Source: Bacteroidota bacterium
GTDB lineage: Bacteria > Bacteroidota > Bacteroidia > Bacteroidales > JAAUTT01
Assembly (NCBI GenBank): GCA_020048915.1
Contig: JAIFLU010000047.1
Location: 1 to 57,360, forward strand
Reading direction: 5' to 3'
Length of the DNA: 57,360 bases
The notes beneath the pieces were generated by a model, which worked only from the letters and a program-made list of their open reading frames with translations, made no database searches and had not been told where the DNA came from. Position 1 is the first letter of the stretch; every line of letters starts with the position of its first letter. The position numbers and the translations under genes were made by a program. Shown one piece after another: positions 1 through 7,563 of the stretch.

Positions 1-63
1 GGGATATGGTAGAACCGTTTTTTTTAAACTAATGAATTTATACATACATTTAGAGCAGTTCCA

Positions 64-77
64 AAAAACTAGTTTTT
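64..77. repeat. 14-bp perfect palindrome at left edge
   Basis: AAAAACTAGTTTTT reads the same on both strands. It lies between two copies of TTTAGAG (49-55 and 75-81), in the non-coding stretch 1-218 downstream of the LytTR regulator gene. I see no coding sequence in 1-218. The function is unknown; it could be an operator or the end of an old mobile element. Confidence 0.3.
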
Positions 78-218
78 AGAGGTGCCCTAAACCGATTTTC
101 TTAATTGCGTGTGCCATAATTTTTAATTTATGACACAAAGGTGGGGCGATTAAAAAAGCTTTAAAATGAGCTTGTAGTTGAAGTGGACAAAAGAGGATTT
201 AAAAGGGCTTGGATTAAA

Positions 219-986
219 TTAGTTGTTTGCCAACCATTCGAGAAACAACGTAGTTTTTAGTTTTCCTACCGTTATTTGTTCTTTATATGCAATATTAAGG
301 TTCACCAAAAATTTACGATTGAAATATTGCGAGGCATCTTTCACCGCTTTCCGATTGACCAAGTATTGACGGTTTGCCCTAAAAAATGAATTACCACATA
401 GATTTTCCAGTTCCTCAAGATTTTGTGATACAAGGTGTTTTTTCAAATCGAATGTAAGCGCAAAGGTATACTGGTCTTCGAGGAAAAACAGGGCAATATG
501 TTGTAATTCGAGCGGAATAATTTTATCAGCCTGACGAATTAATATGGATGTGTTTGTTTTTGCGGATGGTTGTGGCACAAAAAGTTGCAAAAGTTTATTT
601 AAATCGGAGTTGGGAGAAGCAAATTTTTCTTTTAAACTTTGATATTTGCCCAGAGCCTTGCTAACGGTAGCCTTACTAAAGGGCTTTAATAAGTAGTCAA
701 TACCATTGGTGTTAAAAGCATCCAGAGCATATTGGTCAAATGCGGTGCAAAAAATAATAGGCACTGTTGTTTGTACCCTGTTGAATATTTCAAAACTTAA
801 ACCATCGGGCAATTGAATATCGGAGAATATCAAATCCAATGCAGGTTCTGTTTTCAGAAAAACTACCGATTGCTCAATTGTAGCAAGCATGGCAACTATT
901 TCAATGTCGCTGTCAATTTTCTTTAATGTATCAGCCAAATCGTTGGCTGTTAGTTTTTCGTCTTCAATTATTACAACCCTAAGCAT
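219..986 (-). CDS. LytTR-family two-component response regulator
   Basis: This is a cytoplasmic response regulator. The N-terminal receiver domain (about residues 1-120) has the acidic pair in IIEDE near residue 8, the predicted phospho-acceptor D56 in FSDIQLP, and the conserved K of LLKPF. The C-terminal LytTR DNA-binding domain (about 145-250) includes the FFRANRQYLVN and FLVNLN segments typical of the family. At 255 residues it is of normal length. It starts 10 bp after the sensor kinase gene on the same strand, so the two form an operon in the usual LytS-LytR order. LytTR proteins bind pairs of short direct repeats about two helical turns apart, and such a pair lies just upstream of the operon (2046-2076). 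The target genes cannot be read from the sequence. Confidence 0.93.
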   Translation of the reverse strand: MLRVVIIEDEKLTANDLADTLKKIDSDIEIVAMLATIEQSVVFLKTEPALDLIFSDIQLPDGLSFEIFNRVQTTVPIIFCTAFDQYALDAFNTNGIDYLLKPFSKATVSKALGKYQSLKEKFASPNSDLNKLLQLFVPQPSAKTNTSILIRQADKIIPLELQHIALFFLEDQYTFALTFDLKKHLVSQNLEELENLCGNSFFRANRQYLVNRKAVKDASQYFNRKFLVNLNIAYKEQITVGKLKTTLFLEWLANN

Positions 987-996
987 AAAAGTTGAT

Positions 997-1998
997 TTAA
1001 ATTAATTTGATGGTTACCGAAAAAACATGTAACCCATTTTCCACTTCAATTTCTTCGTTGCACACTAAACGATATCGCTCAGTAAGATTTTTTAAACCAA
1101 CACCCGAGGTTGAGCTGTTCGGTTTTGGTATCTTATTATTTGATACTTTAATATAGCCATCTGTATAAACAATATCAAAACACAGGGGCCTTTCTTCGGT
1201 AAAAGCATTATGTTTTATCGCATTCTCAACCAATGTTTGGAGGGCATAAATAGGAATATGATATTGCTTAATCACCTGGTCGGGAATATTCCAATTGCAC
1301 TTTATTGAATCGGAAAATCTAATTTGTTGTAATTCAATATAGTCTTGTGTAAATATCAATTCCTCTTGAAGAGATACAATTTTGTTGTTGTGCGAGGAAA
1401 CAGTATAGCGCAAGAAATCAGAGAGTTTTATCAGATATTCCTCGGCAAGTTCAGGATTGATTTTAATAAGGGATTTTAACGTACTAAGTGCATTAAATAA
1501 AAAATGAGGCTGTAATTGCTGGATAAGCTGCTGCTGCTGGGCTTCCATGTTGCTTATTTTTAATAGCGCAATTTCATTATCGGCCTGTATTTGTTTAGAT
1601 TTATCTATAATTGAGTTTGCAATTATTAAAATGATAGAATTGTTTGCAATACATATTAAAAAAGGAAAGAGCAGCGGCACATCTTCTTTTTTGTCGGTGA
1701 ACATTGAAATCGGTATTGTCAATAATGTAACAAAAATTACTATTCCATAACTCAACAAATATCTTTTTAACGAGTTTAATGCCTTTTTTTTATCAAATGC
1801 CGAAATTAAATAAAGGTTTATTGCCCAAAGAATTAAAGTTACAATTGTAAGAAAACTCCAAGCCTCTATAAATGAAGGTTTATTTGGAATCGATTTTGCA
1901 AAATTTGAAAATAGTACAAAGACAGGCGAAGCCCCATAAAGAGCTATTATGGGAGCTGAAATTAGGGCTGTTTTATATAGTCGTTTTTTATACATCAT
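997..1998 (-). CDS. LytS/YehU-type sensor histidine kinase
   Basis: This is a membrane histidine kinase of the His_kinase (PF06580) family. Four hydrophobic segments span about residues 10-30, 48-68, 80-100 and 108-130, followed by a short glutamine-rich coiled linker. The H-box is QPHFLFNALSTL with H165 as phospho-acceptor. The ATPase domain has its N-box in LVENAIKHNAF and a glycine motif in SGVGLKNLTERY near the C-terminus. There is no extracytoplasmic sensor domain of any size, so the signal is probably sensed in or at the membrane. ATG codons at 1998 and 1995 are adjacent; the first is used here. Its partner regulator follows after 10 bp. The stimulus is unknown. Confidence 0.92.
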   Translation of the reverse strand: MMYKKRLYKTALISAPIIALYGASPVFVLFSNFAKSIPNKPSFIEAWSFLTIVTLILWAINLYLISAFDKKKALNSLKRYLLSYGIVIFVTLLTIPISMFTDKKEDVPLLFPFLICIANNSIILIIANSIIDKSKQIQADNEIALLKISNMEAQQQQLIQQLQPHFLFNALSTLKSLIKINPELAEEYLIKLSDFLRYTVSSHNNKIVSLQEELIFTQDYIELQQIRFSDSIKCNWNIPDQVIKQYHIPIYALQTLVENAIKHNAFTEERPLCFDIVYTDGYIKVSNNKIPKPNSSTSGVGLKNLTERYRLVCNEEIEVENGLHVFSVTIKLI

Positions 1999-2045
1999 AT
2001 AAAAATATTACCACTAATTTACTAAAACAAACCCAAATTTGCTGA

Positions 2046-2076
2046 AATGGACAAAATAGGGGTTAAAGTGTACAAA
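2046..2076. promoter_or_regulatory. candidate LytTR binding site: two direct repeats 21 bp apart
   Basis: AATGGACAAA at 2046-2055 and AGTGTACAAA at 2067-2076 differ at two of ten positions and are spaced exactly 21 bp apart, two turns of the helix. They lie about 50-80 bp upstream of the sensor kinase gene. A third copy, AGTGGACAAA, is at 182-191, beyond the 3' end of the operon. The spacing is that expected for LytTR regulators, which bind imperfect direct repeats 21-22 bp apart. Autoregulation is inferred. Confidence 0.4.
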
Positions 2077-2210
2077 TTTACATTTTTAGCTACTTATATG
2101 ATATTTTTAGGGTTAGGATAACGGTTATAAAATAACTTACCTAATTTATTATCAAAAAAATAACAAACTAGCAAAAGCAAATCTTTAATCAAATTCCTAA
2201 TCCCCAATTT

Positions 2211-4004
2211 TTAAATGGTAATCCCCAGAATCGTCGTGTGCAGATGAGCATTTGCAACTTGTGCGGGATCGGCATAAAAAAGTACATTTAACGGTTTTGC
2301 TTTTTCAGAGAAAGGCATTTCGGTTTCGGCTACCGCCCAGCTTAATCCACTCCATATTTTTTTATCATAATGAATTACCATTGGAATGGGCTTGTTTTGT
2401 TGGGTCACTTCAATTCTTATAATAGTTCCCATGGAAGCCCTTTCGGCCAATTCGCCACCGGTTATCCTTAAAGGTTCTCCATTGGGTGTCGTTAGCCGAA
2501 ATACAAACCGCAGTTTTTTATCCACCGGTGGCATTAGTGTTCCGCGCCATTGTCCTGGTTTTACATTCACCATTTGGATCGGGAATTCAACTACATCTAA
2601 AGGGATAAATACATCTGCTTCCACTCCTAAATCGTATTTATCTGCGTTATATTTTCCAAAGCCAACCAATGCCATTTGTTCTGGCCCAAGCACAATTTTG
2701 TTTCCTGAAAGTACTGGTCTAAAACCCTGATCGGTAAAAAGCAGTCGTGCTGATGGGTAGTTTTCTGAAGGAATATCAATTTCGCATACCTTTTGCGAAG
2801 GATTTATTACGGTTACTAACCTTCCTTCGCGCTCCCTGGCAACAAAACCATAGGGCTTGGCGCTCCCTGGTAAATTGCCAAATGTTTCGAACCTTCCATA
2901 TTCCTGGAGGGAATAAAACATTGCCTGTACTTTAGAAGCCCAACGGGCATCCTCATTGGTTAATAAATCGAGGTTTCCGTAATAAGTATTCATCCAACCC
3001 CCTCGGGCTCCCGAAAGAATAAGCATTCCCTTCCAGGCTTGTTTACCACGTTTGTAGCAGGTGCCGGTAGTTCCAATCATAAAGGCGGTGTTGTCGATCC
3101 TATCGAGGGGCACCCCATTTCGTTGATATTGAAACACCATGTGGTCGGAATAAATGTCTTTGGATCGCCAAAAGTTGTGGCAAGGGACGTCGGCGGGTCG
3201 AGGATCTCCGCAGTAAAGAGATTCGAATACTTCCAGCCATTTTAAATCGACCGTTTTTTTAATGTTTACACTGGTATTAGAGAGCTGTCCTCCATAGCCG
3301 TTATAGGCAAGAAGCACTATTTCAGGATTTTTCTCTCTAAATATCTTGAGTGCAGAAAACCAGGCTGCTTCATTTTTTTCAATAATTTCCCTTTCGGTAT
3401 GTGTTTTCAGAAACTCATCGGGTGTCGCCAAGAAGTTAGCAAAATCGAATTTGAACATGCGAATGCCTTTGTCGTACCACATTTGCATTGTTTTAATCAT
3501 CGAATTGAGGTACCCGCCATAAAACATGCAAAGTGCGCTATCGTTCCAACACGAGGAGTCTTTCCATTCATCAATGGGCAACATCCAGCGCATCTTGCCC
3601 CATCCCATTACATTTGTGGAGAGCCACAGCCCGGGTTTTATGCCATTTGCCAGGCATGCAGCAATCCAGTTATCAGGACCATTTGGCCAGCCTTCTCTTT
3701 TAAATTCGCGATATCCCAGGTTTTTATCAAACCAGAACATATCCATCAGGTAATAATCGAAAAACATCCCTTCCTTTTTAAGTCGCAACATTTCATTCAG
3801 TTGCTTCATGGCCAGTGCTTCGGTAAGGGGGATAGTGTCTGACAGTTCATCGTGGGCTGCCCAGGTAATATAAACAGATGTAGGTTTTTTCAGGCCGGCA
3901 ACATACAAGCCGTTTTTACCAATAGCCTTAATTGAATTTGGCCAGGGTAAAATTGATAAGGCAAGGCCGGTTCCTAGGTATTTTAAGGATTCTCTTCGAT
4001 TCAT
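2211..4004 (-). CDS. exported clan GH-D-like glycoside hydrolase (alpha-galactosidase-like), Tat signal
   Basis: This is a putative exported glycosidase of 597 residues. The N-terminus has a twin-arginine-like signal (NRRESLKYLGTG followed by a short hydrophobic stretch), suggesting folded export. The central part resembles a clan GH-D TIM barrel: FDYYLMDMFW, GIKPGLWLSTN and MFKFDFANF follow the alpha-galactosidase strand pattern, with the D of KFDF the likely nucleophile. RIDNTAF may hold the acid/base Asp. About residues 400-597 look like beta-rich accessory domains. I cannot assign a GH family with certainty; GH36 or GH27 relatives, or an unclassified family, are possible. It is co-directional with the AraC regulator gene just upstream and divergent from the RhaT cluster, so regulation is probably shared. 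Confidence 0.72.
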   Translation of the reverse strand: MNRRESLKYLGTGLALSILPWPNSIKAIGKNGLYVAGLKKPTSVYITWAAHDELSDTIPLTEALAMKQLNEMLRLKKEGMFFDYYLMDMFWFDKNLGYREFKREGWPNGPDNWIAACLANGIKPGLWLSTNVMGWGKMRWMLPIDEWKDSSCWNDSALCMFYGGYLNSMIKTMQMWYDKGIRMFKFDFANFLATPDEFLKTHTEREIIEKNEAAWFSALKIFREKNPEIVLLAYNGYGGQLSNTSVNIKKTVDLKWLEVFESLYCGDPRPADVPCHNFWRSKDIYSDHMVFQYQRNGVPLDRIDNTAFMIGTTGTCYKRGKQAWKGMLILSGARGGWMNTYYGNLDLLTNEDARWASKVQAMFYSLQEYGRFETFGNLPGSAKPYGFVAREREGRLVTVINPSQKVCEIDIPSENYPSARLLFTDQGFRPVLSGNKIVLGPEQMALVGFGKYNADKYDLGVEADVFIPLDVVEFPIQMVNVKPGQWRGTLMPPVDKKLRFVFRLTTPNGEPLRITGGELAERASMGTIIRIEVTQQNKPIPMVIHYDKKIWSGLSWAVAETEMPFSEKAKPLNVLFYADPAQVANAHLHTTILGITI

Positions 4005-4090
4005 TGTGCGGAATTTAGTTTATGGATAACGTTTGATAAATTAGTAACCCTGATCAAATTTTTAGAGTTTGATTGTCAGGATAATATTTT

Positions 4091-4993
4091 TCAAAATTGC
4101 TCAAAGGAATTATTTTTAAATATCATTTTTTGTTTCCTGTATTGACTTGGGGACACCTTTTTTATTTTCGAAAAAAGTTTCGAAAAATGGAAAGCATCAT
4201 TGAAACCTAAAATTTGAGCAATCTGGTTCACCTTGTATGATGTGTTTGATAAAATACTACCGGCTCTGTCAATTTTTAAACGTAGAAAATATTGCATCGG
4301 AGAATAGCCGGTTGCCTTATAAAATAATCTGTGAAGGTGCGATGGGGAATAGCCAGTTAAAGAAGAAAGATCCTCAAGCCTAAGTTGTTTATCGATGTGC
4401 TCGTTCATATAATATGTTGCCCAATGAACAACACCTTCTCCAAGCTCATTTTCATACCTGACATTTTTAGGATCAATTAAACACTTAAAAGTTCCTAAAA
4501 AATGACCCAGGGTTAAACAGGTATATACTAGATTTTCAATACTGTAACCCGTTTTTAATGTATCATATATTTCGTTAAAAAGGGCTATGCGGTAATCGAT
4601 TCGCGTTGTCACCAATACCGGCTCGGCAAATCCGCGTGATAAATATTCAGCTTTCTTTCCTTTGAAATGTATCCAGTATATACTCCAAGGGAAATTTTTG
4701 TCAGCACCATAGCTGTGCGGCTCAAATGCCGGCAAAATAAATAACTGATTTTCTGAAACTATATATTTTTTGTCATTAAGAAAATACCATCCTTTTCCCA
4801 TAGAACAGTAAATCAATATATATTCGACGCTTCCATTAGGCCGTTCAAAACAATGATGCCTTGCATTTGGATAATGGCCTAATGAATGGATATACAGGTC
4901 CTGAAATAACTCATTTTCCCCCATCTCTTCAACAATAGTAAAAGGAAGAACTAATAGTCGCTGTCCTACAAACCCCTGAGATATTTTAGGCAT
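4091..4993 (-). CDS. AraC-family transcriptional regulator
   Basis: This 300-residue regulator has an N-terminal AraC-type cupin for ligand binding (about residues 30-165, including FILPAFEPHSYG and WSIYWIHFKG). The C-terminal double helix-turn-helix (about 195-290) contains LRLEDLSSLTGYSPSHLHRLF and the signature ending in GFNDAFHFSKLFSK. It is transcribed away from the rhaT-like gene at 5257 and towards the exported hydrolase. The 263-bp spacer between the divergent genes is the natural place for its operator. By family it should activate genes in response to a sugar; the ligand is unknown. A -7-like element, TATATTTG, lies at 5053-5060 upstream of its start. Confidence 0.93.
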   Translation of the reverse strand: MPKISQGFVGQRLLVLPFTIVEEMGENELFQDLYIHSLGHYPNARHHCFERPNGSVEYILIYCSMGKGWYFLNDKKYIVSENQLFILPAFEPHSYGADKNFPWSIYWIHFKGKKAEYLSRGFAEPVLVTTRIDYRIALFNEIYDTLKTGYSIENLVYTCLTLGHFLGTFKCLIDPKNVRYENELGEGVVHWATYYMNEHIDKQLRLEDLSSLTGYSPSHLHRLFYKATGYSPMQYFLRLKIDRAGSILSNTSYKVNQIAQILGFNDAFHFSKLFSKIKKVSPSQYRKQKMIFKNNSFEQF

Positions 4994-5052
4994 TTATTCA
5001 ATTCATATAAGTGTGCATGAAAGGCAAATTAAAAATATCCGATTCTTAAATG

Positions 5053-5060
5053 CAAATATA
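5053..5060 (-). promoter_or_regulatory. candidate -7 element for the AraC-family gene
   Basis: On the minus strand this reads TATATTTG, an exact match to the Bacteroidetes -7 consensus TAnnTTTG, and gives a leader of about 50 nt. No convincing TTG -33 element was seen. A similar 7/8 match for the divergent rhaT-like gene, TTACTTTG, is at 5210-5217 on the plus strand. Confidence 0.4.
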
Positions 5061-5256
5061 ATGCATTGAATTTGAATTGACGATTTTGTTATATAATTGT
5101 CGCGGACTAACATATTAGGTTTAACTAATACAATATCTAATTTATTTACATGGTGAGAATGTACATGTTTTTTGCATGAATAATCCATTTCCATCCGATA
5201 AGGTATCATTTACTTTGTTGTGTGCAACCAAATCGAACATAACAGCTACTTTATAA

Positions 5257-6279
5257 ATGGCAACAACTCATCTGGTAACAGGCCTTTCATTAAGTTTAAT
5301 TTCCGGAATTTTTCTGGGTACTTTTGCATGGCCAATGAAAAAAATACTCCTTTGGAAATGGGAAAATACCTGGCTGCTTTATTCCTTTTGGGCATTAATT
5401 ATATTACCCTGGTCACTGGCTTTTATTACTGTACCCGATTTGTGGAGTATATATATGAACACTCCATTTTCAGTTTTGCTTACGGTCTTTTTGTTTGGCG
5501 CGGGCTGGGGGATTGCCAGTATTGGATTTGGCATTGGATTAAATACAATTGGTTTATCGCTCGGAACCGCTATTGTACTTGGTTTAAACAATGCCATTGG
5601 CTCTATTCTTCCTATTATTCTATACACTCCCAATGAACTGATCTCACCTGCAGGAAAGGACATTTTATTAGGTGTGGCCATTATGCTTGGCGGTATTCTT
5701 TTTTGCGCCATAGCTGGTTCACAAAAAGAAAAGGCTTTGCAAAAAAGGGAGAATAACACCTTAAAAAACAACCACTTTACCAAGGGATTAATTATTTGTT
5801 TAATAGCAGGTGTTTTTGGGGCCATGTTCAATTTTGCCCTGGTTGCAGGCAAACCGATGGAAGTTTTGTCGGTACAACACGGAGCTTCGGTTTTAAATGC
5901 GGCGAACCCTACATGGTGCGTATCCCTGCTTGGAGGGTTTGTAATAACATTGGCCTATTGTTTATATCTGTTCCGAAATAATGGTACCGGAAAACTTATG
6001 AGCACACCAGGGTTATTAAAAAATTGGTTTTATACTGCTATTATGGGGTTTATGTGGTTTGGAGGCGTCGCCCTATTTGGAATTGCCGTCATGAATTTAG
6101 GTAAACTGGGGGCTTCTATTGGCTGGCCGGTTATACAAAGCATGGCCGTATTAAGTGGAAATGTAGTGGGTATTATTTCAGGAGAATGGAAAGGTTCTGG
6201 CCGAAAGCCATTGGCAACTATGCTGATTGGTTTATTGTTGCTGGTGGTGGGCATTTTGGTTATATCCGGTTCATTCTAA
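5257..6279 (+). CDS. rhaT: L-rhamnose/proton symporter family protein (RhaT-like)
   Basis: This is an inner-membrane sugar permease of 340 residues, close to the 344 of Escherichia coli RhaT. It has about ten hydrophobic segments across its whole length and family-typical stretches: GIFLGTFAWPMKK at the N-terminus, WGIASIGFGIGLNTIGLSLGTAI in the first half, and FGAMFNFALVAGKP and GASIGWPVIQSMAVL in the second. The family imports L-rhamnose with protons; specificity here is inferred from family only. It is the first gene of a plus-strand run with the URO-D-like gene (29 bp gap) and the GH36-like gene. No rhamnose isomerase, kinase or aldolase gene is in the window, so another deoxysugar or sugar is possible. 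Confidence 0.87.
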   Translation: MATTHLVTGLSLSLISGIFLGTFAWPMKKILLWKWENTWLLYSFWALIILPWSLAFITVPDLWSIYMNTPFSVLLTVFLFGAGWGIASIGFGIGLNTIGLSLGTAIVLGLNNAIGSILPIILYTPNELISPAGKDILLGVAIMLGGILFCAIAGSQKEKALQKRENNTLKNNHFTKGLIICLIAGVFGAMFNFALVAGKPMEVLSVQHGASVLNAANPTWCVSLLGGFVITLAYCLYLFRNNGTGKLMSTPGLLKNWFYTAIMGFMWFGGVALFGIAVMNLGKLGASIGWPVIQSMAVLSGNVVGIISGEWKGSGRKPLATMLIGLLLLVVGILVISGSF

Positions 6280-6308
6280 AAAATAACTAATATTTAAGAA
6301 ATTTGACT

Positions 6309-7403
6309 ATGAGATCTGATGAAGCATGGAAAAATATTGGGCTTGAACAAAAGCCTGATTTTGAACAATGCATGAAACGAATTTATGCTTGGTATAACCA
6401 GGAAATTATCGACAGGGTGCCTATTCGTTTTTCAGCTCATAATGCCGCTTACAGTGAAGCTCAAGTCCTAAAAAACAGGTCGTGGCCAACCCTAAAAGAT
6501 CGTTGGTGGGATACGGACTATCAAATTGATTTGTTTGAGCATCAGTTGAAACATACAATATATCATGCTGAAACATTTCCTATTTTCTGGCCCAATCTGG
6601 GGCCGGAGGTGTACACTGCATTTTATGGTATCGAATTGGAATATAAAGAAGTCACATCTTATGCTGTTTCAAATCTTAGTGATTGGTCAAGTCTGGATAA
6701 CATCAAACTTGATTTTAATAATCCCTACTTTCGTAAAATTGAAGAATTAACCTATGCAGCTCTGGAGCGTTGTCAAAACAAATACTTGGTTGGATATACC
6801 GATTTGCATCCCGGGATTGATTGTGCCGCTGCATTTCGCGACCCCCAGCAACTATGCATGGATTTTCTTCTTGAACCCGATGAAGTAAAAAAATTGGTAC
6901 ACATTTCGTCCAAAGATTTCCACTTCATTTTCGATCATTTTGACTCCATCTTAAAGAAACACAACCAACTTTCGGTTACATGGATGGGAATTCCTTCCTT
7001 TGGCAAGATGCACATTCCCAGCTGCGATTTTGCATCTATGATTTCACCCGATCAATTTGAGGAATTTGTATTACCTGGAATTCAAAATGAGGTAAAACCC
7101 ATGAGTCATAATGTATTTCATTTGGATGGCAAAGGAGTTGCAAATCATGTAGATCATATTCTGGCTATACCCGAAATTAATGCAATCCAATGGGTTCAGG
7201 GAGTTGGTGATGACCTACCCATATTGCAGTGGGTGCCTTTTATAAAAAAAATACAGGCAGCCGGTAAATCTGTTGTGGTTGATGTCCAGTTACACGAAAT
7301 GGAAGATTTCATTGGGCTGATGGATCCTAAGGGCATACTCTTGTGCATTGCTGCCAGTGAAAAAGATCAACCCGATATTATTAAACGGGTTGCAAAATGG
7401 TAA
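6309..7403 (+). CDS. uroporphyrinogen decarboxylase (URO-D) superfamily protein
   Basis: This 364-residue cytoplasmic protein resembles the URO-D/MtaA/CmuA superfamily, which includes haem-pathway decarboxylases and corrinoid methyltransferases. The C-terminal half carries the family-like stretch from NVFHLDGKGVANHVDHIL to INAIQWVQGVGDD. It lacks the N-terminal arginine-rich substrate motif (RPPVWxMRQAG type) of true HemE, so haem synthesis is unlikely. The start is the ATG at 6309; an in-frame TTG lies 6 bp upstream. It sits 29 bp after the RhaT-like gene and 160 bp before the GH36 gene. URO-D-like genes of unknown role are often found beside sugar genes, so a part in sugar metabolism is inferred, but the reaction is unknown. 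Confidence 0.75.
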   Translation: MRSDEAWKNIGLEQKPDFEQCMKRIYAWYNQEIIDRVPIRFSAHNAAYSEAQVLKNRSWPTLKDRWWDTDYQIDLFEHQLKHTIYHAETFPIFWPNLGPEVYTAFYGIELEYKEVTSYAVSNLSDWSSLDNIKLDFNNPYFRKIEELTYAALERCQNKYLVGYTDLHPGIDCAAAFRDPQQLCMDFLLEPDEVKKLVHISSKDFHFIFDHFDSILKKHNQLSVTWMGIPSFGKMHIPSCDFASMISPDQFEEFVLPGIQNEVKPMSHNVFHLDGKGVANHVDHILAIPEINAIQWVQGVGDDLPILQWVPFIKKIQAAGKSVVVDVQLHEMEDFIGLMDPKGILLCIAASEKDQPDIIKRVAKW

Positions 7404-7563
7404 AAGTCCTTGGTTTTATATTTCAATTAGCAAATTATGCTAAAACATTTGTTTTTAATAAAGTTATGTCTTTCCCGTTTCAAAATAGTTAGACTTAGGT
7501 TTAATTTACATCAGTTTAAAAACAATTAACCTATATGAAAAAACATAGAAATAAAATGCAATT

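Noticed and set aside
3399..3842. 147-codon plus-strand reading frame inside the exported hydrolase gene
   Set aside because: Entirely within the opposite strand of a gene with clear glycosidase motifs; a shadow frame.
5003..5209. 68-codon minus-strand reading frame upstream of the AraC-family gene
   Set aside because: It covers the divergent promoter region, including the TATATTTG element, and its translation looks like random AT-rich sequence.
6309..7403. Reading the URO-D-family gene as hemE (haem synthesis)
   Set aside because: It lacks the N-terminal RPPVWxMRQAG-type motif and sits in a sugar cluster, not with haem genes.
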